Positions 1-11,769 of a stretch of 64,000 nt of DNA are shown piece after piece. The notes beneath the pieces are model-generated. The model made no database searches and was not told the origin of the DNA. It worked only from the letters and a program-made list of their open reading frames with translations. The position numbers and the translations under genes were made by a program. The first letter of the stretch is position 1. Each line of letters opens with the position of its first letter. Where the stretch lies: positions 405,545-469,544 of the forward strand of contig WTPW01000148.1 in assembly GCA_009809945.1 (NCBI GenBank), given 5' to 3'. This DNA comes from Gigaspora margarita. Its lineage: Eukaryota > Glomeromycota > Glomeromycetes > Diversisporales > Gigasporaceae.

Positions 1-545
1 AAAAAATGAAACGAAAATAAGAAACAAAAAGCGAAAAAAAAACAAAATAGAAGATCTAATTATAAACAAAAGATCTAATCTGATCTTGTAGTACAGAATT
101 TGAATATCATCGAACTATTTCAAAAAATTAGTCCAACGCAATCCAGGTTACAGATTGGGTTGGTTTGCACAAGGTTTCGAAAAGTTGTTGTTTTCTTGCA
201 AAGGTGTTTTTGTAAAGTGCCAAAATAAAAATAAAATAAAAAATAAATAAAATGAAAACAAAAAAAATAAAATAAAAACAAAGAAACGATACGAAAACAA
301 AAAAGTGATTCTGAATTTGTAGTACAGAATTCGAACTATTTCAAATAATTAGTCCAATGCATAATCCAGGTTACACTGATCTACTGATCCTAGCTTGGTT
401 TAAAGAGGATCAAAATATTTCGTTATAATTTTCGAAATTTCTAACGAAATATAACGAAATTTTGATATTTGAAATATTCCGTTATATATTACGTAATATT
501 TTGCTTATATTACGGTTCATAAGATCTTACGTAAGATTATGCTAT
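1..545 (+). mobile_element. Right end of a large TIR element (family A, copy 1)
   Basis: The A-rich, simple-sequence body and the end (reads TTACGTAAGATTATGCTATT near 525-546) match the right end of the copy at 29321-31590, including the shared 'aagatctaat...gtacagaattt' stretch and a run of AAATATTTCAAAATATT-like repeats. The left part lies outside the window. No coding capacity is visible, so it looks non-autonomous. Confidence 0.6.
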
Positions 546-1309
546 TATAAATTTGCTGATGAAGTATAGAAAAAAACAGTGCTTGGATTTTTAGAATCAA
601 AGCTTTTAACCATTTACTAGCAATCTTGTACCAAAAAGTCAAACATATGCCAGACCTATATCTGACAATAGTTTGTATAAAATGTGAAAAGGATAATGAA
701 ACCTTCGAACACCTCACTTTCTACTAAATATTTGGAAGAGTAAAGAAAAAGTAATTGTTAAGGAAATATGGAGAAAGCTAAAGGATAAGAAAAAGGTCTA
801 AATTACAGAAAAAAACTAGAAGAAATATTTCTAGAATTGAACAAGAAAAATTCAGATATATGATGGATAGAATTAGCAAGGATTATTTAAACTAGGATTT
901 GAATTAAAAATTGAGAGAAGAAGGGCTTCTAGAAAGAACAACTCTGGGGCTTCTGCTACTGTATATGAAGAAAATTTGGGCAGAAAAATGTTCAATTGCA
1001 AATACCTGGGAGAAAATCCTGGGTATCTTAGTTCAGTTCATACAAAAAAGTAATAAAAAAAAAAAAGAAAAGCAGAAAATTTAGTGAATTTCAAGAGAAG
1101 AAATAGAGGCTTCTACTTCAAAGGGAACAAGCAAGAGCTGAGCTAGAAAATCCAAGTCAGAGGGCAATTTAGATATACAGTTTAAAATTTTGGTATTAGG
1201 CAAATGAGAAATTGAATAGTAAAAGGTAGATTTTCAGATTGGAATCAAAATAAATAGTAGTTTTAATAGGCAGCAATCCCAACTTGATAAATTAGCTTAC
1301 TAAAACTCC
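546..1309 (+). pseudogene. Decayed coiled-coil-like transposon ORF
   Basis: Read on the plus strand, short open stretches rich in Lys, Glu, Arg and Ser alternate with stops (for example EKVIVKEIWRKLKDKKKV near 750-800 and REEIEASTSKGTSKS near 1097-1140). The composition suggests a charged, coiled-coil protein of a transposon. It stops at 1310 where a TTA-duplicating element begins; the short stretch after that element at 2831 may be its continuation. An opposite-strand ORF of 66 codons (517-717) is equally unproven. Function unknown. Confidence 0.3.
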
Positions 1310-1439
1310 TTAGGGGAGTGCCAGAAATTACCTGATTTCTATTTACTATAGGGCCTACCCCCCTACCTGACTGGTTTAAATAGCCAATCAAATTTCACAT
1401 ATATTAAATTATTATTAAAAATATTTATAAACTTTAAAA

Positions 1440-1760
1440 ATTAATAACTTTTGATCTACTGGTCTGATTTGGACGATTTAACTACCAAAATGATCCTCTC
1501 AAAGAGAGATTCTAACAAGCCCAAAATCGCAAAAATCTAATTACAGGATCATAAGATCAACATAGATTTGTGTATTATTACTATATAGTATTTATTAAAT
1601 AAATACTATGTAGTAATAATACACAAATCTATGTCGATCTTATGATCCTGTGATTAAATTTTTGTAACTTTGGGCTTGTTAGAATCCTCTCTTTGAGAGG
1701 ATCATTTTGGTAGTTAAATCATCTAAATTGGACCAGTAGATCAAATGTTATTTACTATTA
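1440..1760. repeat. Long perfect-looking palindrome (GATCCTCTC class)
   Basis: Two arms of about 150 bases meet near 1590-1600. Each arm carries AAAATGATCCTCTC, GAGAGGATTCTAACAAGC, a CTGTGATTAG-like block and a TATTACTACATAGTA loop-proximal block. The same arm recurs at 1786-1876 and 2468-2680 (split by the nested element), 33787-33945, 35011-35052 and 35483-35815, always inside TTA-TSD elements. Confidence 0.8.
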
Positions 1761-1879
1761 TATATTATATATAATATAATAAATAACTTTTGATCCACTA
1801 GTCCGATTTGGATGATTTAACTACCAAAATGATTATCTCAAGAGAGGATTCTAACAAGTCCAAAATTACAAGAATCTAA

Positions 1880-2464
1880 GGGAAGTGCAGTAAATCACGT
1901 AATTATCTGGGGTCGCCATCTATCACGTCCTATATATATATGTATAAATAGCCAATAATATTGAAGAAACATCGATTATTAGTTAATCGCAGATAGTTAC
2001 TACATAGTAAAGTCTAAATTCTACTCTGTCAATCAATAATTATCGATTAAGTAAACTTGTTTGGAATATCAAATACACATACTCTGAAATTTTTATTAAA
2101 ATTGAAGAAATTTTTATTATTTAACTTTTAATTTTTACGTTTGTCGAATATATTTTTTTCAAAAATTTTAATTTTTTTGTCTAATGTAAAAATCAAAAGT
2201 CAATTAATAAGAAATTCTCTAATACTTATGAAAATTATGTAGTAAGTGTATTTTGACATGCTGAATAAGTTTACTTAAGCGACATTAATCGATTTGCTTA
2301 GTAAAATTTAGACTTAACTATGTAGCGACTTTTGTTGATTATGGCGTAGCTTATTTTCAGATCAAAGCCGTTTTTGAGTTTTATGAAATTTGATTGGTCA
2401 ACAGTCCTATCACAGGGGGGTCAAGACCTATGTAAACCTTAATCACTAATTTACTGCACTTCCC
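1880..2464. mobile_element. Nested TIR element, TAA TSD
   Basis: The ends are GGGAAGTGCAGTAAAT and ATTTACTGCACTTCCC, flanked by TAA at 1877-1879 and 2465-2467. Removing the element and one TAA rejoins the palindrome arm as AATCTAATAACAG, matching AATCTAATTACAG of the neighbouring arm at 1535. It therefore inserted after the host element formed. The interior holds one inverted-repeat pair with the CTGAATAAGTTTACTTA module (about 2050 and 2260). Confidence 0.85.
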
Positions 2465-3067
2465 TAATAACAGAATCATAAGATCAATATAGATTTATGT
2501 ATTATTACTACATTTAATGAATACTATATATGTAGTAATAATATACAAATCTATATCGATTTTATGATCCTGTGATTAGATTCTTGTGATTTTGGGCTTG
2601 TTAGAATCCTCTCAAAGAGAGGATCATTTTGGTAGTTAAATCATCCAAATTGGACTAGTGGATCAAAATTATTAACTAATAAAAATTTTATATATAGTAT
2701 TTTTAAATATATATATTATATAAATAATATATTGCATTAGCCAATCAGAATAAAGGATATATAGTAACCTGACTAAGCCAAAGACCCCCCTCCCCCCTAA
2801 GAAATCAGGTGATTTCTGGCACCCTCCTTACCTAAGGATTAGTTAGCTAAAGGAGAAAAATTTTTGCTATATCAGGTCACATTTAGATGTCTCTAACAAC
2901 AACTAGATGGGCCACACTTTAATAAGTAGTCAATCTAGAGTAGACAATATATAATATATTATTTTAAAAAATATATAAAATAAAGTTGTGGCAAAACTGC
3001 TGAATTAAAAAAAACATATAAAATAAATAGAATTATTGTAGGCCAGGGGGTATTGTAGACCAGTCAG

Positions 3068-3182
3068 ATATCTTGTGATCTAGTGATCAAAATTAAGTAA
3101 TTTTATACTATTTGATTTGTCTCTTCAAGACAAATTGAATAATATAAAATTCATTCAATTTCAATTACTAGATCACAAGATA
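3068..3182. repeat. 110-bp hairpin of the GATTYRTCTC family
   Basis: The arms begin ATCTTGTGATCTAGTGATCA and end with its near complement, with GATTTGTCTC..GAGACAAAT-like sequence at the tip. Related hairpins: 7370-7490, 7560-7685, 41585-41680, 41760-41880, 45880-45980, 46060-46170, 46625-46690 and 47355-47460. Confidence 0.75.
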
Positions 3183-3599
3183 TTATTATTTATACAAAAT
3201 ATAGGTTTTATATATACTAAGTAAATCTGCAAATTTTTATATATAAACCTTTAATTATCTGGGATCCTATGATCAGATATTACTGATTTTGTGCTTATTA
3301 GAATTTTCTTACTAAGATGGTCATTTTGATAGTAAAATTATCCAAAATGGACTAGTAGATCAAAATTATTAGCTATCAAATAATGGCCCACAATACCTTC
3401 TTTCTTTTAAAATTTAGTTTTTATATTCTATTTGTATACTAATTATTTATATCCAAAACTATATATGATTTAAAGATTTTTTTAAATAATTTTATTTTTT
3501 ATTAAGCATATAGTTCAAATAATAAAAATTGTATAAAAATCTATTTATTTATTAAAAAGTTTTATTAGTAGAAACTTAACTGGCCTACAATACTCCTAT

Positions 3600-4035
3600 C
3601 AAGTATTGTATATTTTGGCTATCTACAGCCTTTTTTGGCTTGTTCATATCCAAAATTGTCCAAATGTTCAAGATTGTCCAAAGCTTGTCAGGCTTTAATA
3701 ATTAATAAATTTATCTAAAAAATATCCAACTATATATTTTTTTAGACGCTAAACAGAATCCTGAAATATACTAAATAGGTTAGCTATGAGTTTGCTTATT
3801 TTTGGGGTTTTTGTGCAGCTTTTTTTTATTTATAGTAATTTTTTGCTTATTTTTGAGGTTTTTTATACAGATCTTTCTTTTTTTAGTAATTTTATAATTA
3901 ATCTGATCTATCTAAGTATATTTCAGGATCCTTGCTAAACATATTTTAGTTAAAATTAAAATAGATTATTATAATAAAATTTTATGCAATTTTACTTTAT
4001 TTAATTGTTCAAAATTGTCCAAAGCTATTCTATAA
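3600..4035 (-). mobile_element. MITE with TTGTCCAAA motifs, split by another insert
   Basis: It is an inverted relative of the copy at 16709-16978: both share a GGCTTGTTCATATCCAAAAT-type block, repeated TTGTCCAAA units and TTTAATAATTAATAAATTTA. Here the middle (about 3757-3935) is replaced by a smaller element whose ends read AATCCTGAAATATACT and AGTATATTTCAGGATCC. Confidence 0.6.
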
Positions 4036-4449
4036 CAACACTGCACCCATCTATTTTATATACTAAAAAAAATATTTATAAAATAAAAAAAATTTATAAT
4101 AACACTTTTTTTTATAGAAATTACTAATTTATACCACAGGTGATTATCACCTATAGTTAATTTGCCAATTAGAATTCAGGATCAGGTGTAATATAAAGAT
4201 CAATTTTTGTATAATAAAAACAAAAAATTTTTTAAAAAATTGTTAAAATTGCTTTTAATCTAAAATTTTGTTTATAAAACTATTTTTTTTTATACAAAAA
4301 AAAATTTCTTGCTAAATTTTACTATATATAAAGCCCTATTCTAATTTCTAATCTTTACACTTATTCTAACATTAAAGAGATTTAATTTTTATTTAATAAA
4401 AATTGTTTATTTTGATTTTGTATTGTAGATCACAAGTGATAATTACCTA

Positions 4450-5760
4450 TAGTGATTATTAGTTATTTTCTTTTTTTATTTAATTTTTTTTTAATTTTTA
4501 TTTTTTTTTGATTTTTTTTTTATTTTATCTTTTTTTAAATTTTAAATTTTTTTAATTTTTTTAAATATTTTTTTTATTTAATTTGTTTTTTTTTAGATTT
4601 TTTTTTAATTTTTTTTAATTTTTTTTTAATTTTTTTAAGGGTAAAGTACAATATCAATCATTTTCATATATGATCATCATACAAAAAAATTTTTATATAG
4701 ATGCAAAAATACAGCATTGATAAAGATTTTTGAGAACGTATTCAATTTTGGCCAAAATTGTGTGGCATATAGGTCAGACCCTTCTATTTATGGTAGTGAA
4801 ACTTTAAAGCTACAAATTATATTAAAAAAATCTACTTGTCAATTTTCTTAGGACAATTGAGATTTTCTTAGATAGTACAATATAAATAATATACAATTAT
4901 CACCTAATTTCAATTGAATGTTACTGTAAAAAAAATAGTAATGTGATCACTATTAAAATGTAAATTGTTGTACTCTACCCTTAATTTTTTTGATTTTTTT
5001 TTGATTTTTTTTTAATTTTTTTTTAAATTTATTTTTTAAATAATTCTTTTTTCAATTTTTTTATTTTTTTCTGGTTATTTCTATAATAAGAAGTAACTAA
5101 AATTTAACCATTCCCACTATATTTAAAATTTTTTTTATTTATCATAAAGTTTTTTTTTATTATTATTAATTTTAATTTTTTTTATTAATTTATTTTAATA
5201 TCAGCTTTTTTCATTTATTTTTTTATTTTTTTATTATTTTCTAGTTATTTCTATAATAAGGAATAACCAGAATTTACTCATTCTTAGCATATTTAAATTT
5301 TTTTATTTAATATAAAATAATTTTATTGTTTTTTTGTTTTTTTTTTATTTATTTTTTTTTATTTTTATTTTTTTTTTATTATTATTATTAATTTTAAATT
5401 TTTTTTATTTATTTATTTTAATATATTTTTTTCATCTATTTTTTTATTTTTTTTTAATTCTTTTTTTAAATTTTTTTTTATTTATTTTTTTTTATTTTTA
5501 TTTTTTTTTTATTATTATTATTAATTTTAAATTTTTTTTATTTATTTATTTTAATATATTTTTTTCATCTATTTTTTTATTTTTTTTTAATTCTTTTTTT
5601 AAATTTTTTTTTGATTTCTTTTTATTTATTTTTTTATTAATTTATTTTTTGTTCTTTATTTTTTTTCATTTTTATTTTTTATTATTTTTAATTTTTTTAC
5701 TTTATTTTTTTATTTTATTTTATTTATTTTTATTAATTAAAATTATTTATTTAATCTAAT
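4450..5760. repeat. T-rich low-complexity tract with a 130-bp tandem repeat
   Basis: The plus strand is overwhelmingly T with some A, and almost no G or C, over about 1.3 kb, interrupted by a MITE at 4639-4980. Within it a block of about 130 bp starting ATTATTATTATTAATTTTAAA occurs at about 5379 and again at about 5509. An open frame at 5334-5759 exists only because T-rich codons are never stops; I do not regard it as a gene. Confidence 0.8.
4639..4980. mobile_element. MITE with TTAA TSD (copy 1)
   Basis: The ends are GGGTAAAGTACAATAT and a GTTGTACTCTACCC counterpart, with TTAA at 4635-4638 and 4981-4984. It shares TIR start, GTGATCACTATTAAAA near the right end and overall size with the element at 25676-26043. 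TTAA duplication is typical of piggyBac, although piggyBac ends usually start CCC, so the superfamily is uncertain. Confidence 0.75.
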
Positions 5761-6610
5761 CATCCTCTGGATCTAGATCTAGATCATGATCTGTAAGATA
5801 AGTATTTTTTTTGTTTGGTTTTTATTTACAGTATTTATTTTATCTTTTTAACTTGAACTTTTTTTCATTAAAATACTAGTTGTAGAATTATAGCTAGAGA
5901 TCAGTAATATTAGAAATTTTTTTAAATAGTCTTATATTTTTTTTTAATTTATTTTTATTTTTTATTTATTTATTATTTTATTTTAAATTTTTTTTGTTAT
6001 TAGTTTTATTCATTTGCATTTTCTGGAATTTTTTTTGTTATTGGTATCATTTAGTTTGGAGTCTCTTTTGCTATTAGCATGTTAACTGAAGCTTTTTTAT
6101 TGTGGTATAATTCAAGTTTGAAATCACTTTTGTACTAGTACATTACTTGGGCATTGAGTTTTTTGATTGTACAGTAAAGTATCAGTTTCTATTTTTTTTG
6201 CTTCAATATTGTATTCATGCAGTACTAATTCTTTCAGGTTTAGAATAGGTGGCTATTATATATTGCTTTTTGGTATGTTACTGAATACATTTATTATTGG
6301 TATTAAGTTTGTGATTGTTTGGCACTTTTTTTATTGTTTTGTTTAGGGCAGTATCATTAATCACCTGATTATTTTTTATTAGAGGCCTATCCCTTTTCCC
6401 TTCTATAATATAGATTTGGTCAGGTTTTTATATATAATTTTAACATTTTTTACCCCCTTCCCTCCTAAAAAATCACCTGATTTTTGTCACTTATCTTATA
6501 TATTTTTTTTTGTTATTTCATTTATACATTTTTTCAATGTTTTGTTCATATATAGTTGGAATTTAGTAAATAAAAATTAGATTATATTAGATATTTAGAT
6601 AAAAAGATTG
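5761..6610. other. No gene seen; T-rich spacer with MITE-like ends
   Basis: Still T-biased on the plus strand. A pair of ends near 6352 (GGGCAGTATCATTAATCACC) and 6505 resembles, in inverted order, the small TAA-TSD element at 12267-12415, sharing ATCACCTGATT and AGGCCT blocks. This is probably another copy about 150 bp long. Confidence 0.45.
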
Positions 6611-6890
6611 TGTTTCTATAACATGTATACAGTGTTTCTATAGCATTTGTATAGTGTTTTTATAGTATTTGTATAGAGTCTTTATAGTGTTTGCATAGTG
6701 ATTTTTTTTCTAGATTTGTTAAATATTTTAGAGCTTTTTTTCTTATTTTTTTTTTTTTACTTTTTCTTATTTTTTTTTTTGGTATTTACATAGTGTCTTT
6801 ATAGTATTTACATAGTTTGTTTATAGCATTTGTACAGTATCTTTATAGCATTTGCATAGTATCTTTATAGTATTTATATAGTGTCTTTAT

Positions 6891-7938
6891 TAGAGGTCTT
6901 AATTATTCAAAAAATAAGTATTCAAATATTCATTTGGTCAATCTTGTTAATATTCAAATATTTATTCAAAATTTTGAATGAATATTCAAACAAAAAATAT
7001 CTAATATTTATAATTCAAGAACAAATAATTTTAACAAAAATCTTTTTAATAAATTTGTTGTCTTTATTTAAAGCTACAATTCTATTAAAGTAGATATTTA
7101 TTTAATTTATAATTATAAAAAGTTATAATATTTAAAAGTTTATATAAGGTAGAAAGGGAAATTTGGCGAAGTTAATATAACTAATATAAAAACTTTTTTA
7201 TTTTAATATTAAAAATTTTTTATTTTTTGTATTTAACTTTATATATGATTTAGAATTATTTTATAAAAAAAATTAGTAATATTACATCTTGTTTTAAAGT
7301 GACATTAAATAGATTAACATTGTATTAAAACTTAATTTTAGAGAGATAGGGGTAATTTGGTGAATTGATAGTATCATGTGTGATTCAATGGTTAGAATTA
7401 AATAATTTTTATACATTTGATTCATCTCAATGAGATGAATTGAATAATATAAAGTTTATCCGATTCTGATTACTAGATCACAAAATATCATTGATTATGT
7501 TGTTCAAAAATGATTCTTAAGGGGTATTTTGACAAAATATAAATATAACAAAGAATCAAAGATATCATGTGACCCAGTGATCAGAACCAGATGAGCTTGG
7601 TACTATTTAATTTATCTCATAGAGACGAATCGAATGATATAAAAATTATTTGATTCTGACCATTAGATCAGGCGATATCAAAATTTGCCAAAGTACCTCT
7701 TTTCACCAAATTACCTCTTTCTACCTTATATCAAAAAATTTAATATTTAATATATAAAAATTGGTATATATTTTTTTAACCAATTAGAATTTATAATACA
7801 AAATTAGCCAATCATATTTAATTATATAATCTCAAAATTTGTTATTTTTAAAAAAATTATATTTAATGAATATTCAATAAATATATTTAGTGAAAATTTT
7901 AAATATTCAAATATTTCATTTATCAGATTAGACCTCTA
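6891..7938. mobile_element. hAT-like element with 8-bp TSD
   Basis: The terminal inverted repeat is TAGAGGTCT at the left and its complement ending GACCTCTA at the right. The flanking octamer GTCTTTAT is identical at 6883-6890 and 7939-7946, the TSD length of hAT elements. Subterminal ATATTCAAATATT repeats face each other. No transposase; the interior holds a second TIR element (7145-7728). Confidence 0.8.
7145..7728. mobile_element. Nested TIR element with TA TSD and two hairpins
   Basis: The ends TAAGGTAGAAAGGGAAATTT and its counterpart (right end CTCTTTCTACCTTA) are flanked by TA (7143-7144 and 7729-7730). Blocks of GGTAATTTGGTGAA recur inside. Two hairpins of the GATTYRTCTC family lie at 7370-7490 and 7560-7685. 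Non-coding. Confidence 0.65.
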
Positions 7939-8210
7939 GTCTTTATAATATTTGCATAGTGTTTTTACGGCATTTGTACAGGATCTTTATGCCATTTGCA
8001 TAGTGTTTTTATGCTGTTCGTACAGGTCTCTATAGTAATTGTGTAGTTGTATCTCTGCAGTAATTTGTATTAGTATCTCTATAGTATTTGTATAGCATAC
8101 AGAGGTGTTTTTTTTGCTATTTATATAGTGTTTGTATAGTGTTTTTATAGTATTTGTGTGGTATCTCTTGTATTATGTTTTGTAGTTTTTTTTTTAATAA
8201 AAATATGATT

Positions 8211-8490
8211 TTATAATTTATTGCATAGTGCAATATATTGCACCCCTATTATAACTATATGGATCATTGATTTTGTGTAACAAATAATTAAAAAAAATTT
8301 TATCAAAACAAAAACTAAAGTTTAATTAATATTAGAGTTAGGGATAAGGCCTGGAATAGAGCAGGAGTATAATTGATACCAAATTTTCACAAGAAATATT
8401 TTTAATTAGAACTCCAAAGGTAGTTTCATAGGCAAAATTTTCAATTAATAGAAGGGGTGCAACGTATTGCAGGTGCAATAAATTATAAAA
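8211..8490. mobile_element. MITE with TTTATAATTTATTGCA ends
   Basis: The left end reads TTATAATTTATTGCATAGTG followed by CAATATATTGCACCCC. The right end is its complement: GGGGTGCAACGTATTGCAGG then TGCAATAAATTATAA. It is about 280 bp and lacks a gene; a 67-codon opposite-strand frame there is a shadow. Confidence 0.65.
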
Positions 8491-9245
8491 CCCTAAAAAT
8501 ATATTATTTTTATTATTTTTGTAAAATTTATAATTGACCAATATTATGTATTTGTAATAAATTACATTATTAAAATATATAAATATGATATTATAATATT
8601 CAAATGTATTCTTTTAATATATGAAAAATTAGCTAGTATTTAATATTTAGATAAGCATATAGTAATTTATTAATATTTGCTTTTTACAATCTGCACAAAT
8701 CTGCACAAATTTACGCAGATTATTGATTAAAGATTAGTGCATAAAATTAAATCTGGTAGAAAATGAAGAAAAATTTCTTTAATGATCACTAGCAGGGTTA
8801 CAGATTTGCATTAATTTTTAATAATTGTTTTTTTAAAAAATTTGTACAGATCTGTATTAAAAAAAAATTACTGATGTATGATTAAACATATATGTACAAA
8901 ATGTGGCAAAAACTTTTCTAAATTATAAAAACTTTGTTAATATAAATATCATCCAAAAGTAATTGCTAAAACAATAATTTTTTCAAATCAAAGACCAAGA
9001 CCCAGAATCTGGTTCTGGTCCATCAACTCAAGCATATAAAGAAAAGTTAGACTCAATTTCACAAAAAGTAACTAAACAAAAAAAGTTACTATTCTACAAA
9101 TTATTACTTAGTAAGAGGCAAACAAATAGGTTAATTCAAATACTCAAAAACCTAGTAAACATTTTAAAATATAGGGATTATGATTGCAAAAAAGATGGAA
9201 AAAACTTAATTTAGTTAATAATTGTCTAAAAACAAATAACTTGAA

Positions 9246-9477
9246 TATATATAGTGATAAAATTATTTGTGGCTTGGAACCTAAAATTAAAAAATTTTCT
9301 CAAAATTGTTTTTGATTTATTTTACTTAAAACCTGAAATTTTTTGATTCTTTTTTGAATAGACAAAATTATAAGGAACATAAATATATAAATTTTATTTG
9401 CTCTTCCTTATAAAAAATTTTAATTTATTTTACAAACCTAAAATAGGCATTTTTCAAAAATCAATTTCAGTAGCACC
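9246..9477 (+). mobile_element. MITE, GACGAAATTATAAGGAAC family (copy 1)
   Basis: About 230 bp closely related to 17750-17985: both carry TTTTGAATAGAC, AAATTATAAGGAACATA, TATAAATTTTATTTGCTCTT and CCTTATAAAAAATTTTAA in the same order. Both copies interrupt the polymerase relic. The exact ends and TSD are unclear here. Confidence 0.6.
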
Positions 9478-10791
9478 TATGAACTTGAATAACTGTATAA
9501 CTCTCTGTCATGATCTTGAGTAGTTAGATCCTAAAGCAGTTCATTTGCCTACTTAAAAAGAATATGAAAGTAAAATAGCACAACAAAAGCAAAAAAATGT
9601 TAATTCAAAAGCTATCCCTAATTTATCAACCCAAACAAATAGTTTTTATAAACTATTAAAAGAACTAGGATTAATAAAAGATAGTTTTGATTTAATATTC
9701 CAAATATATAATAACTATAAACTATTACAGAAACAAGAATTAATAGCAAATTGTAATAAGAAAATAGAAGAATTTGCTCTTTAACCAGAAAAAAAAAGAA
9801 GAAAAGTAACTTAAAGCAAATAAAATTTTCCAGAAGGTAAAACTTGATTTGAAAAAAAATCTATTGGCAATCTATTAAGACCATATAAAAATTTTTTATC
9901 ATTAAGCAAATAGAAAACAATAGTTTCTTCTAGAAAAAACTTAGCATATACAATGAATAAAAATGTAGAAACAAAAAAAAATATATAAATTTACTGTATA
10001 TGCCTTAACATATAGCATCAGCTTGAGAAAAAATAACAAAAGTTATTCAAACAAAACTACAAGAAAATAAGCAAATAAAATTAGCATTAGTTGTATTATA
10101 CAAGTATACTATAATGCAAAAATGTAGCAATTAATTTTTTCTGTTTATAAAAAAACTTAATATAAAAAAAATGTGTGTAATTCTTTCTAAAAATGATATA
10201 GATGAATATTTAACTCTTTTTGGGCAAGAAATAAATAAAAAAATTAAGAAAATGTTAGAACTAACTGGCAACTAATCCAAATTAATAGAGTATTATTAAA
10301 GCTTATATATATTGTTAGGGCTAATGGAGGTTCTTACATACTTTCCCAAAATGTTAGCTAATACAAAGTGTACTATCAATTTAGATAATCAAGGATTAGT
10401 TGATTTAGAAACAAATAATTTATTAGAAAAATACCTTCAAGAGGTGTTAGGAGCATACTTTGCCTATCAAGATGAAAATACAAAACATCTTGAATGAATT
10501 TTCTAAGCAAAAAACTCAACCCCTATTTAGATATTGTTAAGCTAGATAGAATTCTTATGTCTACTCCAATTTGCTTACAAATATTTAATAAAATTGAGGA
10601 GATAAATCTGGATACCTCTATCAATATCTGGAAATAAAAAGAAGAAATAGCTATTTTCAAACCTGTAATTGCTAGTAAAAATTATAATAAACAACATATT
10701 ATATATATTATAGTTCTTACAAAGATTACTAAATTTGAAGATAATTAGTATGGGCAAAAGAATCACTTTCTTTGGATTAAAAATCCAGATA

Positions 10792-11431
10792 CAGTCAGAC
10801 CTCCATAAATGCAACCTTTATAAATACAATATCTCTCTAAATATACATTTTTGTTTTGTCTGTAAGAAATTATTAGTAAAGTGCACATTTATATTTTGTA
10901 AATAAATATTCTTCTAATAATTTTCTATATTATGCTATTTCTCTAAATGCATATAGCCAATCAAATTTTAGTATTTAAGATAGATAGGACCCCGGACATC
11001 TCTCATATAGATTATAACTGGATTTTGGCCAATTTTGGCTTAATTTGCTGAAAATGACAAAATCTATTTACTTTAATAACTTCTAATTCAGTCATTAGAA
11101 TTGAATAAACTTTTTTTGTTAGATGCGTCTCACTAAGAGCTTCATTTTAAAAAAAAGTTCATTCAAATTGGACCTGGATGACAAGATAATTGCCAAAAAC
11201 TGTTTTTTGCTTCTCAAATTTTAGATGTTTTTGCTAAAAAATTTTAAGTATAACCTCTATACTAGATGTCTGGGGTCCTAGATAGATTATATAGTTTTTA
11301 GTAGAAGTTATACAAATTTGTTAATCTAATTTTTAAAGCTGCAATATAAATGGCTCTTCCTAAATGCAATACCTCTCTAAATGCATATTGTAGGTTTGTC
11401 TGTACATGTTGCATTTATAGAGCTTTAACTA
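10792..11431. mobile_element. pogo/Tigger-like MITE (copy 1), itself interrupted
   Basis: It starts CAGTCAGACCTCCATAAATG after a TA (10790-10791) and ends with the degraded complement near 11431. The interior matches the copy at 56085-56426 block by block (AAGAAATTATTAGT, TTTTCTATATTATGCTA, CCAATCAAAT, AAAGCTGCAAT). CAGT..ACCTCNATAA ends with TA insertion sites are characteristic of pogo/Tigger elements. A 292-bp element is inserted at 10987. Confidence 0.7.
10987..11278. mobile_element. TIR element GGACCCCGGACATCT, nested
   Basis: The ends GGACCCCGGACATCTCTCAT and its complement (right end AGATGTCTGGGGTCC) are flanked by repeats of GATA/TAGATA, so the TSD length is ambiguous. An inverted, older copy lies at 48572-48867. 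Removing it rejoins the pogo-like MITE as in its second copy. Confidence 0.7.
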
Positions 11432-11769
11432 TAGTCTAGCTTATAAAGATAATATAAAAAAAGTAAAAAAGCATTTTTGCACTGATACTTCTATAGTTTC
11501 TAGCCAAAAAAATTGCTAGCTTATTATCAAGTGCATTTTTTCAGTTTAAAAAAGGCTAATCAAAAAGTAGAATTGCCTATCAAAAGTGTTAATAACTTTG
11601 AGAAGTTTAAGAACTATGGTTGAATAATCAATGCTCTATGTATTATTATAGCTAATTTTGAAGCTGATAGCAAAAAATTAATGAAGTATATAGAGAGCAA
11701 ATGCAAAAGCTTGCTGAGCAAAAGGCTAATAGCTTTTGCTATTTAGTTCACTAAATTGATACTGGAGAT

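Larger units (their letters stand above)
1313..2827. mobile_element. PIF/Harbinger-like non-autonomous element, TTA TSD
   Basis: The left end GGGGAGTGCCAGAAATTACC mirrors the right end GGTGATTTCTGGCACCCTCC. TTA flanks both sides (1310-1312 and 2828-2830). Just inside each end is a C- or G-rich run (ACCCCCCTACC; GACCCCCCTCCCCCC). The interior is a large imperfect palindrome rather than a gene. A 3-bp TTA/TAA duplication is the signature of PIF/Harbinger insertions. A second element (1880-2464) is nested in it. Confidence 0.8.
2831..4638. other. Intergenic: short hairpins and MITE remnants
   Basis: No coding signal. It contains a 110-bp hairpin (3068-3182), an inverted pair of TATTGTAGGCC-type ends (about 3040-3065 and 3585-3600) that may bound a small TIR element, and a split MITE (3600-4035). 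Two imperfect palindromic blocks around GGTGATTATCACC occur near 4135-4165, with a related block near 4428-4455. From 4450 the sequence becomes almost pure T with A. Confidence 0.5.
6612..8170 (+). repeat. ~20-bp minisatellite, split by a hAT-like element
   Basis: Units of the form TTTATAGTATTTGTATAGTG repeat imperfectly from about 6612 to 6890 and resume at 7939-8170. The interruption (6891-7938) is an inserted element, so the array was continuous before. A T-rich stretch interrupts it at 6715-6780. Confidence 0.75.

Noticed and set aside
5334..5759. 141-codon Phe/Leu/Ile-rich open frame
   Set aside because: Lies entirely in the T-rich tract; TTT/TTA/ATT codons cannot form stops easily, so openness is compositional.
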